Source: JACKEQ01 sp041389565
GTDB taxonomy: Bacteria > Myxococcota_A > UBA796 > GCA-2862545
Length of the DNA: 64,000 bases
Reading direction: 5' to 3'
NCBI GenBank assembly: GCA_041389565.1
Contig: JAWKRP010000035.1
Coordinates: forward strand, 1-64,000
The notes beneath the pieces were generated by a model. That model made no database searches. It had not been told where the DNA came from and worked only from the letters and a program-made list of their open reading frames with translations. This document shows, one piece after another, positions 54,234 through 62,698 of this stretch; within the stretch, counting starts at the first letter, position 1; every line of letters starts with the position of its first letter. A program made the translations under genes and the position numbers.

Positions 54234-56093
54234 TCACGCCTCCGGGGGGAGGGCCGACCGACCGGCCAACAGATCGACCACCACGGTGACCGCCGCCGGC
54301 GTGATGCCCGGCAGCCGCTCGAGCTGACCGAGCGTCGCCGGACGCGCCCGCGCCAGGCGCTCGCGGACCTCCCAGGACAGGGCGGTCACCCCCATCCAGT
54401 CCACCGCCGGGAGCGCGACCCCCTCCAGACGCCGCGCCTCCTCGGCCCGGCGCTGCGCACGGGCGATGTAGCCCGCGTACTTCACGTCGATCTCGAGCTG
54501 CTCCGCGACCTCGGGCTCGAGCGGCGGGAGGTCGAGCAGCGGAGCGAGGTCGGACCACGACAGGGTGGGACGGCGCAGCAGCTCTTCGGCGGTGGCGGGC
54601 TTGCGCAGGCCGGCCTGGCCGCTGGAGGCGAGCTGGGTGAGGACCTCCGGCGTGGGGTTGAGGACGGTCGACAAGGCGGTGCGTCCGCGCTCCAGGGCCT
54701 CCTGACGGGCCTCGAACGCGGCCCACGTCGCGTCGTCGACGAGCCCCAGGGCACGACCGCGGGGCATGAGGCGCCGGTCGGCGTTGTCCTCGCGAAGCAG
54801 GAGTCGGTGCTCGGCGCGGCTCGTGAACATCCGGTAGGGCTCGCCGCCGATGCCGCGCTGGGTGAGGTCGTCGACCAGGACCCCGATGTACGCCGCGGAA
54901 CGTTCCACGTGGAACACCTCGCCGAGCGCCGCGCTCACACCCGCGACGAAGCCCTGCACAGCGGCCTCTTCGTAGCCGGAGGTGCCGTTCACCTGGCCCG
55001 CGAGGAACAGCCCGGGGACCCCGCGGTGCTGGAGGTCGGGCCCGAGGTCCAGCGGGTTGGAGAAGTCGTACTCCACGGCGTAGCCGGGCTGGAGCAGCAC
55101 GGCGTCCTCGAGGCCCGGGATGTGCGCGAGCATCGCCTCCTGCACGTCGGGCGGCAGGGACGTGGACAGGCCGTTCACGTACACCCGGTGCGTGTCGAGG
55201 CCCTCGGGCTCGAGGAACAGCAGGTGGCGCGTGCGGTCGGGGAACCGGTGCACCTTGTCTTCGACGCTCGGGCAGTAGCGCGGACCGGTGCCCTCGATGT
55301 CCCCGGTGAACATGGGCGCGCGGTCGAGGTTGGCGCGGATGAGGTCGTGCACGGCCTCGTTGGTGTACGTGAGGTGGCAGGTGATCTGCGGGAGGCGCGG
55401 CGGGGGCGTGGCCTCGAACGAGAAGCGCCCCTCGGCGAGGTCGGTCTGCGGGTCTGTGCGGTCCCACGCGATGGTACGCCCGTCGAGCCGGGGGACCGTG
55501 CCGGTCTTCAGACGCCCGAGGCGCAGCCCGAGCTCGCCCAGCGACCGGGACAGGGCATGCGCGGCGCCATCGCCCAGACGGCCCCCTACGGACTTCTGCA
55601 GGCCGTGGTGGAGCACGCCCGCCAGGAAGGTGCCGGTCGTCAGGATGACCGACTCGCACCACAGGGTGGTGTCACCGAGCTCCACCCCGGCGACGCGACC
55701 GGACCGCGTGATCAGCCCGGTGACCTCGGCCCCGACGATCTCGAGCCCCTCGATCGCGGCGAGCTGACGGGCCATCTCGGCCGGGTACCGCGCGATGTCG
55801 ACCTGCGCGCGGGACGAGCGCACGGCGAGCCCCTTCCGCGTGTTGAGCTGCCGGAACTGCACGGTGGAGGCGTCGGCCACGCGCCCCATGAGCCCGCCGA
55901 GCGCATCGAGCTCGCGGACCAGGTGGCCCTTCGCGAGCCCCCCGATCGCGGGATTGCACGACAGGCGCCCCACGGCGGCCGTGTCGAGCGTGACCATGGC
56001 GACCGAGCGGCCGAGACGTGCGGCCGCCGCAGCGGCCTCGCATCCCGCGTGTCCGGCGCCGACGACGACGACGTCGAACACCCGCCCGGTCAT
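54234..56093 (-). CDS. mnmG: tRNA uridine 5-carboxymethylaminomethyl modification enzyme MnmG
   Basis: MnmG (GidA) with MnmE adds the carboxymethylaminomethyl group to wobble uridine in tRNA, using FAD and methylene-tetrahydrofolate. The 619-aa product has the FAD motif VVVGAGHAGCEAA at 9-21, CNPAIGGLAKGHLVRELDAL, TGTFL and GYEEAAVQG. It has the usual length. A parS site is embedded in its coding sequence. The gene is followed (upstream on this strand) by a DUF4399 lipoprotein gene four bases away. Confidence 0.95.
   Translation of the reverse strand: MTGRVFDVVVVGAGHAGCEAAAAAARLGRSVAMVTLDTAAVGRLSCNPAIGGLAKGHLVRELDALGGLMGRVADASTVQFRQLNTRKGLAVRSSRAQVDIARYPAEMARQLAAIEGLEIVGAEVTGLITRSGRVAGVELGDTTLWCESVILTTGTFLAGVLHHGLQKSVGGRLGDGAAHALSRSLGELGLRLGRLKTGTVPRLDGRTIAWDRTDPQTDLAEGRFSFEATPPPRLPQITCHLTYTNEAVHDLIRANLDRAPMFTGDIEGTGPRYCPSVEDKVHRFPDRTRHLLFLEPEGLDTHRVYVNGLSTSLPPDVQEAMLAHIPGLEDAVLLQPGYAVEYDFSNPLDLGPDLQHRGVPGLFLAGQVNGTSGYEEAAVQGFVAGVSAALGEVFHVERSAAYIGVLVDDLTQRGIGGEPYRMFTSRAEHRLLLREDNADRRLMPRGRALGLVDDATWAAFEARQEALERGRTALSTVLNPTPEVLTQLASSGQAGLRKPATAEELLRRPTLSWSDLAPLLDLPPLEPEVAEQLEIDVKYAGYIARAQRRAEEARRLEGVALPAVDWMGVTALSWEVRERLARARPATLGQLERLPGITPAAVTVVVDLLAGRSALPPEA
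54901..54916. other. parS site inside mnmG
   Basis: CGTTCCACGTGGAACA differs from the full parS sequence only at the first base and keeps the 14-base palindrome GTTCCACGTGGAAC. In mnmG it encodes VFHVER. It is one of three good sites within 3 kb. Confidence 0.85.
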
Positions 56094-56097
56094 CGCG

Positions 56098-56589
56098 TCA
56101 CTCCGTGACCGTGATCTTCACGGTCGCGGTCATCTGCTCGCCGTACGAGCGGTGCACGCCGTCGGCGAACTGGAGCGTCAGGGTGTGCTCGCCGGGCTCG
56201 AGCTCGAGCTCGGTCTCGGTCTGGCCCTTGCCGAAGTGGATGTGCTGGTCGTCGGCGGGCACGGCCGTGCCGAACGGAACGGGCTCGGTGTCGACGAGGA
56301 TGTGGTGGTGACCCGTGCCTTCGACGAGCTCACCGGCCGGCTTGACCTCCATGCCCTCGACCGCCATCACGACCTTCACGGGCGAGGGGACGGACGCGCC
56401 CTCTGCGGGGGACGTGAACATGACCTTCGCGCCCTCGGACGGCTTCATCGTCTCGGCCGCCGCAGCGTCGTGGCCCTCGTGGCCGTGGTCGTCCTTCTTG
56501 GCCTGCTCGGTGGGCTCGGGAGCCGCGGGCTTCTCGGGGGGGGCCTCGCCAGAGCAGGCGACGAGGAGGGAGGTGAGGAAGAGGGTCAT
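56098..56589 (-). CDS. DUF4399 lipoprotein
   Basis: The 163-aa product has a short lipoprotein signal (MTLFLTSLLVAC, Cys12) and a His-rich stretch (HGHEGHD). Its body matches DUF4399: VKPAGELVEGTGHHHILVD, QHIHFGKGQTETELELEPG and LTLQFADGVHRSYG. The His residues could bind a metal such as copper. GGAG lies six bases before the ATG; an ATG at 56625 lacks a ribosome site. It is four bases upstream of mnmG on the same strand. Confidence 0.82.
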   Translation of the reverse strand: MTLFLTSLLVACSGEAPPEKPAAPEPTEQAKKDDHGHEGHDAAAAETMKPSEGAKVMFTSPAEGASVPSPVKVVMAVEGMEVKPAGELVEGTGHHHILVDTEPVPFGTAVPADDQHIHFGKGQTETELELEPGEHTLTLQFADGVHRSYGEQMTATVKITVTE

Positions 56590-56631
56590 GGCGTCTCCAG
56601 TGACCAGCGGGAGCTGGACGTGCACGCCGGC

Positions 56632-57450
56632 TCATAATTCCGAACCCGGCCCCCGTCCCGTCTGGGCGAGCTCCACGGAGTCCCGAGGGACGGTCCGTGA
56701 GTCCCGTGAGTCACTCACGGCGGCGTCTTCCAGGCGTGGATCGCAGGCCCACACCTTCTGGACCTCGGCCGCGAGCGCCGCAGCGAGGTCCGCCGCGGCG
56801 GCAGCGCTGTCGCGACGGGCCGACAGCACGGTGCTGAAGCGGTCGGTGTAGCGGAGGACCACCTCTCCATCGCGCGCGACCAGGGCCATGCCCACCTGCG
56901 CGTCGATCAGGTAGGGCTCTTCGATGTGGTCGAGCACCACCGGCCCGCTGTCGGTGACCACGATGTCGCCGGGGAACCCGGTGGCCGTGAGCGGGCGCCC
57001 CTCGAGCTCGGTGACCCACGTGATCAGGGCCGCCGACCCGTCGAGGCCGCGCACGGTCGCGGCGAGGGCCTCGTCGACGTCGCCCTTGCCGCGGAGCGCC
57101 GAGCGGAGCGCAGACCGGGTGGTGGGCGCGAAGCTGCCCTGGAGGAACTGCCCGTCCCAGCGGGCCCCGAGCGCGCCGTTCACGGCCCCGGGCAGCGCGA
57201 CCCCGAGCGCGTGGGGGATGCGATCGATCTCGTCGGTGCGTCGGCTCCGCAGCCACTCGCGCATCCACGGGAGCCCCGCGCCGACGTAGCTGTCGAGGTC
57301 GACATCGCTGCGCCCGGTGGTCACGACCACGGGCAGCACCCGCACGACGCCATGGGTGGTGCGGGCCTCGAATCGCCAGGGTTGTACCAACGCCTCCGAC
57401 TTCGGCACACAGCCGGTGCACAGGGCCAGGAGGGGAAGGGCGCGCCACAT
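56632..57450 (-). CDS. Predicted lipoprotein of unknown function
   Basis: The 272-aa product begins MWRALPLLALCTGC (Cys14), a short lipoprotein signal, and has an alpha/beta body with few motifs (VRVLPVVVTTGRSDVDLDSY, AALITWVTELEGRPL and VVTDSGPVVLDHIEEPYLID). A similar layout is seen in lipoproteins predicted to help envelope assembly. No family was assigned. The start at ATG 57450 lacks a strong ribosome site; an upstream in-frame ATG at 57543 would overlap the divergent pseudouridine synthase gene. Confidence 0.55.
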   Translation of the reverse strand: MWRALPLLALCTGCVPKSEALVQPWRFEARTTHGVVRVLPVVVTTGRSDVDLDSYVGAGLPWMREWLRSRRTDEIDRIPHALGVALPGAVNGALGARWDGQFLQGSFAPTTRSALRSALRGKGDVDEALAATVRGLDGSAALITWVTELEGRPLTATGFPGDIVVTDSGPVVLDHIEEPYLIDAQVGMALVARDGEVVLRYTDRFSTVLSARRDSAAAAADLAAALAAEVQKVWACDPRLEDAAVSDSRDSRTVPRDSVELAQTGRGPGSEL

Positions 57451-57500
57451 GCCCCGAGCGTCCCACACGCGGGGTGTGCGCGATGTGAAAACATGTCGGC

Positions 57501-58478
57501 GTGCAGCAACCCGAGACATCCAACGCTCCAACTCCGCGCGCACGTCGGCTCGTCGTGCCGGAAGGAGCGGGCGGCATGCGGTTGGACACGTTCCTCGCCC
57601 GCTGGTTCCGCGATTTCTCGCGGTCCGCCCTCTCTCGCGGCGTGAAGGCCGGTCAGGTGTGCTCCGAAGGCCGCCCGCTCCGCGCGGGAGCCCGGGTCCG
57701 CGGGGGTCAGGTGCTCGACATCACGATCGAGGGGATCGCACCCGACGGTCCGCCGCCGCCCTTTCCTCCCATCCTGCTCGAGCGCGACGGGCTGCTCGTG
57801 GTCGACAAGCCCGCCGGCATGCTGTGCCACCCGACCGGCACCACGTTCGCCTGGGCCCTCGTGGGGCTCGCCAGGGAGCGCCACCCCGATGTGGAGCTCG
57901 TGCACCGGCTCGACCGCGACACGTCCGGCTGCATCGCGCTCACCACCGACCCCACGCTGAACCGCCACCTCAAGCTCGCCATCAAGGAGGGCCGCACCCG
58001 CAAGGAGTACGAAGCGATCGTGAAGGGCGAGATCCCGTGGGACCGGAAGCGGCTCGACGGTCCGATCGGCCCGGCCGACGGGGAGATCCGCATCCAGATG
58101 GCGATCCGCGACGACGGGAAGCCCGCGCGCACGGATGTCACCGTGATCGGGCGCCAGCCGGGATACACCCGGGTCCGGTGCCGCATCCACACCGGCCGCA
58201 CGCACCAGATCCGCATCCATCTCGCCCACGAGGGCTTCCCGCTGCTCGGCGACCGGCTGTACGGCGTGGCTCCGGAGGTCTTCCTGCACACCCTCGAACA
58301 CGGCGTCGACGCGAGCACCCGCGAAGCCACGGGCGCGCCGTACCACGCGCTCCATGCCGCCGAGCTCGAGCTGCCGCTGCCCGGCGGCGCGGTGGTGGTG
58401 CGCGCCCCGATGCCGGAGGTCCTCGAGCGCTGGTGGGCGCACCCCGAGGTCCTGCCGCACGACGGTGAGGCCCCGTGA
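57501..58478 (+). CDS. RluA/RluD-family pseudouridine synthase
   Basis: The 325-aa product converts uridine to pseudouridine in rRNA or tRNA. It has an S4 RNA-binding domain (about 20-75, MRLDTFLARWFRD...GVKAGQV) and the catalytic domain with VDKPAGMLCHP, LVHRLDRDTSG with catalytic Asp138, KEYEAIVKG and HTGRTHQIRIHL. It is most like RluD or RluC but the target site cannot be fixed. GTG 57501 is the first start; the gene is divergent from the lipoprotein gene and overlaps the next by one to four bases. Confidence 0.9.
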   Translation: MQQPETSNAPTPRARRLVVPEGAGGMRLDTFLARWFRDFSRSALSRGVKAGQVCSEGRPLRAGARVRGGQVLDITIEGIAPDGPPPPFPPILLERDGLLVVDKPAGMLCHPTGTTFAWALVGLARERHPDVELVHRLDRDTSGCIALTTDPTLNRHLKLAIKEGRTRKEYEAIVKGEIPWDRKRLDGPIGPADGEIRIQMAIRDDGKPARTDVTVIGRQPGYTRVRCRIHTGRTHQIRIHLAHEGFPLLGDRLYGVAPEVFLHTLEHGVDASTREATGAPYHALHAAELELPLPGGAVVVRAPMPEVLERWWAHPEVLPHDGEAP

Positions 58479-59284
58479 TGGTGCTGCTGAGCCTGCTGGC
58501 CACGGCAGGGGCGTGCGACGTGCCCGCTCTCGAGGCCCTCGCCGCAGACCTGGCGCCCGATACGCCCCTGGAGACGCTCGGTCCGAAGCTCGCTGCGCTG
58601 TGTCCCCGCCCGCTCGGGCTCCAGCGCGCCCTGCGCAAGCCCGGCGACCCCCTGCTCGACGTGAACGCCGCCGTCACGCAGGCCGCGTCGTGGGAGGAGA
58701 CCTGCCCGGCCGGGCTCGACGCGATCCCCGACGGCTTCGCCCCGGCCACCGCCGGCGAGCGGCAGGCCCTGTGGACCGGCTGCGACCTCGAGCGGTTCCA
58801 GGGGTTCGAGCTCCACGAGTGGCTGGGGACCGACGGTCCGGCGGTCTCCGTGGTGGTGCTGGCCCAGGTGCTCACGAAGGCAGGGGTCTCGAAGCCCGCT
58901 CGCACGACGTTGGTCCGCGCCTGGGCCCGCATCCCGCCCCCCGTAGTCGAGACGGAGCCCGAGGCTCGCCAGCTCGGCGACGACGACCCGCTCGCCGGGT
59001 TCCGGGAGACCGCGCCCCCGCGGGCCGTCACGCTCGCCAGGGTCGCGTGGCCCCCGAACACCGAGCCCGGACAGGAGTGCCTGGTGGAGGTGGAGGTGCT
59101 CGACGAGGGCACGCCGGGCCGGGTGCTGTGGGTGACGTGCCCGGAGGAGCTGCAGTCGTACGTGCAGAGCGCGATCGAAGCGAGCTGGTTCCAGCCGGGC
59201 CGACGGCGGGGTCAGCCGATGCAGGGCACCGTGCGCCTGCGCTACTCGACCGGCTCGCGCTCTCCGGAAGCGGAGGTGAGGTAG
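58478..59284 (+). CDS. Exported protein with TonB-C-like domain
   Basis: The 268-aa product has a short signal peptide (MVLLSLLATAGA) and a helical N-terminal part with several cysteines. Its last 75 residues match TonB C-terminal/energy-transducer domains: LARVAWPPNTEPGQ, VEVLDEGTPGRVLWV, IEASWFQPGRRRGQPMQG and VRLRYS. There is no membrane anchor or Pro-rich spacer, so it is unlikely to be a classical TonB. ATG 58478 overlaps the previous stop by one base (TGATG); GTG 58475 would overlap by four. Its 3' end overlaps the convergent membrane gene by 43 bases. Confidence 0.7.
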   Translation: MVLLSLLATAGACDVPALEALAADLAPDTPLETLGPKLAALCPRPLGLQRALRKPGDPLLDVNAAVTQAASWEETCPAGLDAIPDGFAPATAGERQALWTGCDLERFQGFELHEWLGTDGPAVSVVVLAQVLTKAGVSKPARTTLVRAWARIPPPVVETEPEARQLGDDDPLAGFRETAPPRAVTLARVAWPPNTEPGQECLVEVEVLDEGTPGRVLWVTCPEELQSYVQSAIEASWFQPGRRRGQPMQGTVRLRYSTGSRSPEAEVR

Positions 59285-59832
59285 GCGTCGACCTCGTCCT
59301 GTGCGGCCTCCCACGCCCAGTCCTCGATCGGCGGCGGCGGGGTGACGGGCGGGACCAGGCGCTCCTCGAGGTGGTCGAGCTCGTGCTGGGCCATGGTGGC
59401 GCGCAGGCGGGCCAGCCCGGCGGTCACGGCCAGCCCACCGGCCACGAACAGGAGGCCCTGGCTGGCGAGCGGGGACGCCACGAGCGGCACGGCGAGCCCC
59501 ACGCAGCCGAGCGCTCCGGCGGCCAGCACGCGAACCGCCCGACGGAGACGGGAGATCGCGTCGCCGGCGCGCGCCTTGGCGTGGTCGCGCGGCTCGAGCC
59601 CGACCTGGGTGAACACCTCCCGGTAGAACGGACGCCCGAACAGCGGGCCCCAGTCGCCATCGGTACGCCGCACCGGCTCGATGCCCGTGAGCCAGCCTGC
59701 GTTCAGCCCGCGCCGCATCCAGGCGGGATCGACGCGCTTCACGCGCCCGCGGAACCGGATCTCCCAGTCGGCGGAGACGCCGGCGATCCCCTCCTTCCGC
59801 CCGAGGCGCACCACCTGGCGCTCGACCTCCAT
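59242..59832 (-). CDS. Membrane protein of unknown function
   Basis: The 196-aa product has a soluble N-terminal part (1-95), two membrane helices (about 97-140: VLAAGALGCVGLAVPLVA and QGLLFVAGGLAVTAGLA) and an acidic C-terminal tail (WAWEAAQDEVDAYL). No family was recognised. Its ATG overlaps the stop of the YihY gene by one base (TGATG), so it is made with that protein. Confidence 0.6.
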   Translation of the reverse strand: MEVERQVVRLGRKEGIAGVSADWEIRFRGRVKRVDPAWMRRGLNAGWLTGIEPVRRTDGDWGPLFGRPFYREVFTQVGLEPRDHAKARAGDAISRLRRAVRVLAAGALGCVGLAVPLVASPLASQGLLFVAGGLAVTAGLARLRATMAQHELDHLEERLVPPVTPPPPIEDWAWEAAQDEVDAYLTSASGEREPVE

Positions 59833-61121
59833 CAGTGCGCCAGCGCCGGCTCGGGCGGAGGGGACTCCACGATCCACCGCTTCAGCGCGTCGTCGAGCGT
59901 GCCTCCGAGCCGGAGGGCCTCCTCGATCTCGCTCGCGATCAAGGCATCGCCGCCGTGCAGGAGCGTGAGCTTGCGCCAGGTCTTCACGACCTCGACGAGC
60001 GCCACGTGCTCCGGCGGACGCGTGAGCACCCAGCCCTCCTCCGACTCGACCACGAGCCCCGCTTCGTCGAGCACCACGGCGATCTCGCGCAGGTCGCGCG
60101 CGGGCAGATCGACCCGTTCGCACAGCTGCTCCAGCCGCATCGGACCGTTCCCGCCGCGCCAGTGGTGGGCCACGTGTGCGAGCACCTCGAGCGCGTTGTC
60201 GAGGGACGGGCTGCGGAGCTTGCGGCGCTCGCGCTCGGCCGCCTGCTGCTCGGCATCCACCAGCGATCCGTAGTTCTGCGCCACGTGCGCGACCTCCACC
60301 CCGAGGAGCACGATCAGCCACAGGGTGTACAGCCACAGCAGGAAGATCGGGATGAGGATCAGCGAGCCGTAGAAGGCGCGGAGCGGGTAGTCCGGGCTGG
60401 TGTACGACCACTGGACGTACCAGGAGAACCCACGCCCCGCGACCTCGAGCAGCACCCAGCTCGTGGAGGCGCCGAGCAGGGCGGGCCCCCAGCGCACGTA
60501 GGTGCACGGGAAGAACTTGAGCGCGCCCAGCAGCAGCAGGTACTGGAGGGCCGACACCATCGGGCTCTGCCAGCTGTCGAAGCCCATGCGCCAGGCGGCT
60601 TCCAGCGACACCACGACCACCAGCGGAACGGCCGTGATCGCGAAGTAGAAGTTCAGGATGCGGCCCGTGAGCCACCGGTCGATGTCGACCTCGAAGATGT
60701 CGGAGTACGCGTGCTCCACCATCAGGAACAGCCGCGCCGCCACGACGAGCAGCGCGACGGTCGACGCCAGCCCGAGGGCCCGGAAGTCGACCTCCGTGAG
60801 GAAGGGCAGCAGGGCTTCGCGGATCTCCTTCACGTCGCCGAAGAACGCACCGAACAGGGCGTCGTACACGGCGGCCTGCTCGACGGGGTCTTCCAGGACG
60901 CCCACCGCACCGAGCACCCCGAACACGAGCACCAGCATGGGCACGAGCGCGATGAGCGTCGCATAGGCCATGCCCGCGGCCCGGATGAACGCCTTGTCGT
61001 CGCGGAGCTCCTTGTAGAACAGCCAGCTGATCCGGAACACGAACTGCACCGGCCGGAACGCCGGGCTGTCCCGGATGGGGGCCAGGATGCGGCGCAGCAG
61101 CGGCGGGAGGAACAGGTCCAT
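59832..61121 (-). CDS. YihY/BrkB-family membrane protein with C-terminal winged-helix-like domain
   Basis: The 429-aa product has the YihY/BrkB layout: an amphipathic N-terminus and about six membrane helices (30-270), with FIRAAGMAYATLIALVPML at 45-63 and ILIPIFLLWLYTLWLIVLLGVEV. A soluble C-terminal region (about 300-410) resembles a winged helix (LEQLCERVDLPARDLREIAVVLDEAGLVV). Members were once called ribonuclease BN but that activity is doubtful; transport or envelope roles are proposed. It is coupled to the next gene. Confidence 0.88.
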   Translation of the reverse strand: MDLFLPPLLRRILAPIRDSPAFRPVQFVFRISWLFYKELRDDKAFIRAAGMAYATLIALVPMLVLVFGVLGAVGVLEDPVEQAAVYDALFGAFFGDVKEIREALLPFLTEVDFRALGLASTVALLVVAARLFLMVEHAYSDIFEVDIDRWLTGRILNFYFAITAVPLVVVVSLEAAWRMGFDSWQSPMVSALQYLLLLGALKFFPCTYVRWGPALLGASTSWVLLEVAGRGFSWYVQWSYTSPDYPLRAFYGSLILIPIFLLWLYTLWLIVLLGVEVAHVAQNYGSLVDAEQQAAERERRKLRSPSLDNALEVLAHVAHHWRGGNGPMRLEQLCERVDLPARDLREIAVVLDEAGLVVESEEGWVLTRPPEHVALVEVVKTWRKLTLLHGGDALIASEIEEALRLGGTLDDALKRWIVESPPPEPALAH

Positions 61122-61145
61122 CGACGGAGGGATATCACCCCGCGC

Positions 61146-62168
61146 TCACGGAGCGGGGGGAGCCTCGAGGATCTGGCAGGCCACGGGGTCGCCCAGACGG
61201 CACCCGCGCTCGATGAGGGACGCCGCTTCGCGCGGGGGCATCGGGAAGTGCCCCGCCGCACCGAGCTCGACGGCCGGGACGCACGCTTCGCCGAGCCCGA
61301 GCGAGCAGGCCCGCACGAGGTACGTGCCCGCGAGGCGGTAGTCCGGGGCCTCGGCGCTCGACAGCACCATCTGCGCCGCGATGGCGCACGCGAACGCATC
61401 CACGTCGAGCGACGCGTCACAGGCCTTGCGGAGGAGCGGCAGGCGCTCGCCCTCCGGCAGGCGCAGGGCGAGGTTGCGGCACGCCATGGGCACGCTGGCG
61501 TCACAGGCCTTCCGGAACAGCGGCACGGGGTCGCTGCCCTCGCTCTCGAGCGCCAGGCCGAGGTTGTTGCACGCGGGACCGCTGCCCGCATCGCAGGTCT
61601 GCTGGAGCAGCGCGTTCGCGGATGCCGGATCCGGAGTGCCGCCGTGCCCCTCGCGGACCATGTACGCGAGCTCGAGGCACGCCATCGCGTCGCCCCGCTC
61701 GCAGGTGTCGCGGTACAGGTTGCGCGCGTGCGTCTGGTCGGGGTCGCGCCCCTCGCCGCGCTGCGCGAGGCCCGCGAGGTTGGTGCACCAGGTGAGCCCG
61801 CCCGCAGCACACGACCGCTCGTACAGCGTGTGGGTGCGCGCCATCAGGCGGTCGGCCTCCGCAGCGTCGGCGGGCACGCCGTCTCCGGCAGCCAGCATGT
61901 GCGAGAGGTTGAAGCACCCGATGCCCGCACCGAGCTCGCACGCCCGTCGGTAGTGCACCGCGGCTTCGCTCGGGCTCCGCGGTGCGCCTCCGCGACCATC
62001 GTGCACCATGAGTCCCAGCTGGTTGCACGCCAGCGCGTCGCCGGCCTCGCACGCCGACCGGCACGCGATGGATCCGTCACACGACGACCGCTCGTCCGTG
62101 ATGACGGGCGCTTCGGGAGGCGGGGGTGCGACGGGCGAAGACCCGCACGCGATCAGGAGGACGAGCAT
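61146..62168 (-). CDS. Sel1-like cysteine-rich repeat lipoprotein
   Basis: The 340-aa product starts MLVLLIAC, a very short lipoprotein signal with Cys8, then consists of about eight Sel1/TPR-like repeats carrying paired cysteines (SACEAGDALACNQLG, RACELGAGIGCFNLS, DTCERGDAMACLELA) as in Helicobacter cysteine-rich proteins. These repeats bind partner proteins and the cysteines form disulfides. The start is forced: the moaC stop codon (62181-62183) lies in frame 12 bases upstream with no other start between. It follows moaC on the same strand. Confidence 0.85.
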   Translation of the reverse strand: MLVLLIACGSSPVAPPPPEAPVITDERSSCDGSIACRSACEAGDALACNQLGLMVHDGRGGAPRSPSEAAVHYRRACELGAGIGCFNLSHMLAAGDGVPADAAEADRLMARTHTLYERSCAAGGLTWCTNLAGLAQRGEGRDPDQTHARNLYRDTCERGDAMACLELAYMVREGHGGTPDPASANALLQQTCDAGSGPACNNLGLALESEGSDPVPLFRKACDASVPMACRNLALRLPEGERLPLLRKACDASLDVDAFACAIAAQMVLSSAEAPDYRLAGTYLVRACSLGLGEACVPAVELGAAGHFPMPPREAASLIERGCRLGDPVACQILEAPPAP

Positions 62169-62180
62169 TCGCGGAGGGTA

Positions 62181-62651
62181 TCAGGTCCGGACGTAGTCGC
62201 CCCGCGTTCCCCCGCGCTTCTCCAGCAGGCGGATCGGCCCGATGGTCATCCCACGGTCGACCGCCTTGAGCATGTCGTACACCGTGAGCAGCGCCGTGGA
62301 CACGGCCGTGAGCGCCTCCATCTCGACGCCCGTGCGCCACTCGGCCTTCACGGTGGCCACGCAGTGCACGCCCCCCTCCCGGGGCTCGAGCCGCACGTCG
62401 ACCGCCGTGAGCGGGATGGGGTGGCAGAGCGGCACGAGCGTGCCCGTCTGCTTGGCGCCCCCGATGCCGGCCAGTTGGGCTACGGCCAGCACGTCTCCCT
62501 TGCGGGACGCGCCACTCCGCACGAGCTTCAGCGCCTCGTCGGAGATCGCGATGAACCCCTCGGCCGTGGCCTCCCGGAGTGTGATGGGCTTCTCGGAGAC
62601 CTCGACCATGCGGGCATTCCCGTCGGCGTCGATGTGGGTGAGCTCGGACAT
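62181..62651 (-). CDS. moaC: Cyclic pyranopterin monophosphate synthase MoaC
   Basis: MoaC converts the MoaA product 3',8-cyclo-GTP to cyclic pyranopterin monophosphate in molybdenum cofactor synthesis. The 156-aa product has the family pattern THIDADGNARMVEVSEK, AAKQTGTLVPLCHPIPL, GVEMEALTAVSTALLTVYDM and LLEKRGGTRGDY. All main motifs are present. It is divergent from the methyltransferase gene. No other moa gene lies in the window. Confidence 0.95.
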   Translation of the reverse strand: MSELTHIDADGNARMVEVSEKPITLREATAEGFIAISDEALKLVRSGASRKGDVLAVAQLAGIGGAKQTGTLVPLCHPIPLTAVDVRLEPREGGVHCVATVKAEWRTGVEMEALTAVSTALLTVYDMLKAVDRGMTIGPIRLLEKRGGTRGDYVRT

Positions 62652-62698
62652 CGGTGCACCTCGTGGCGTTCCTGAGCATCGCGCGGTATCCGCCGTGG

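Noticed and set aside
57451..57543. Upstream start for the lipoprotein gene at 56632-57450
   Set aside because: It would overlap the divergent pseudouridine synthase gene and bury the lipobox far from the N-terminus.
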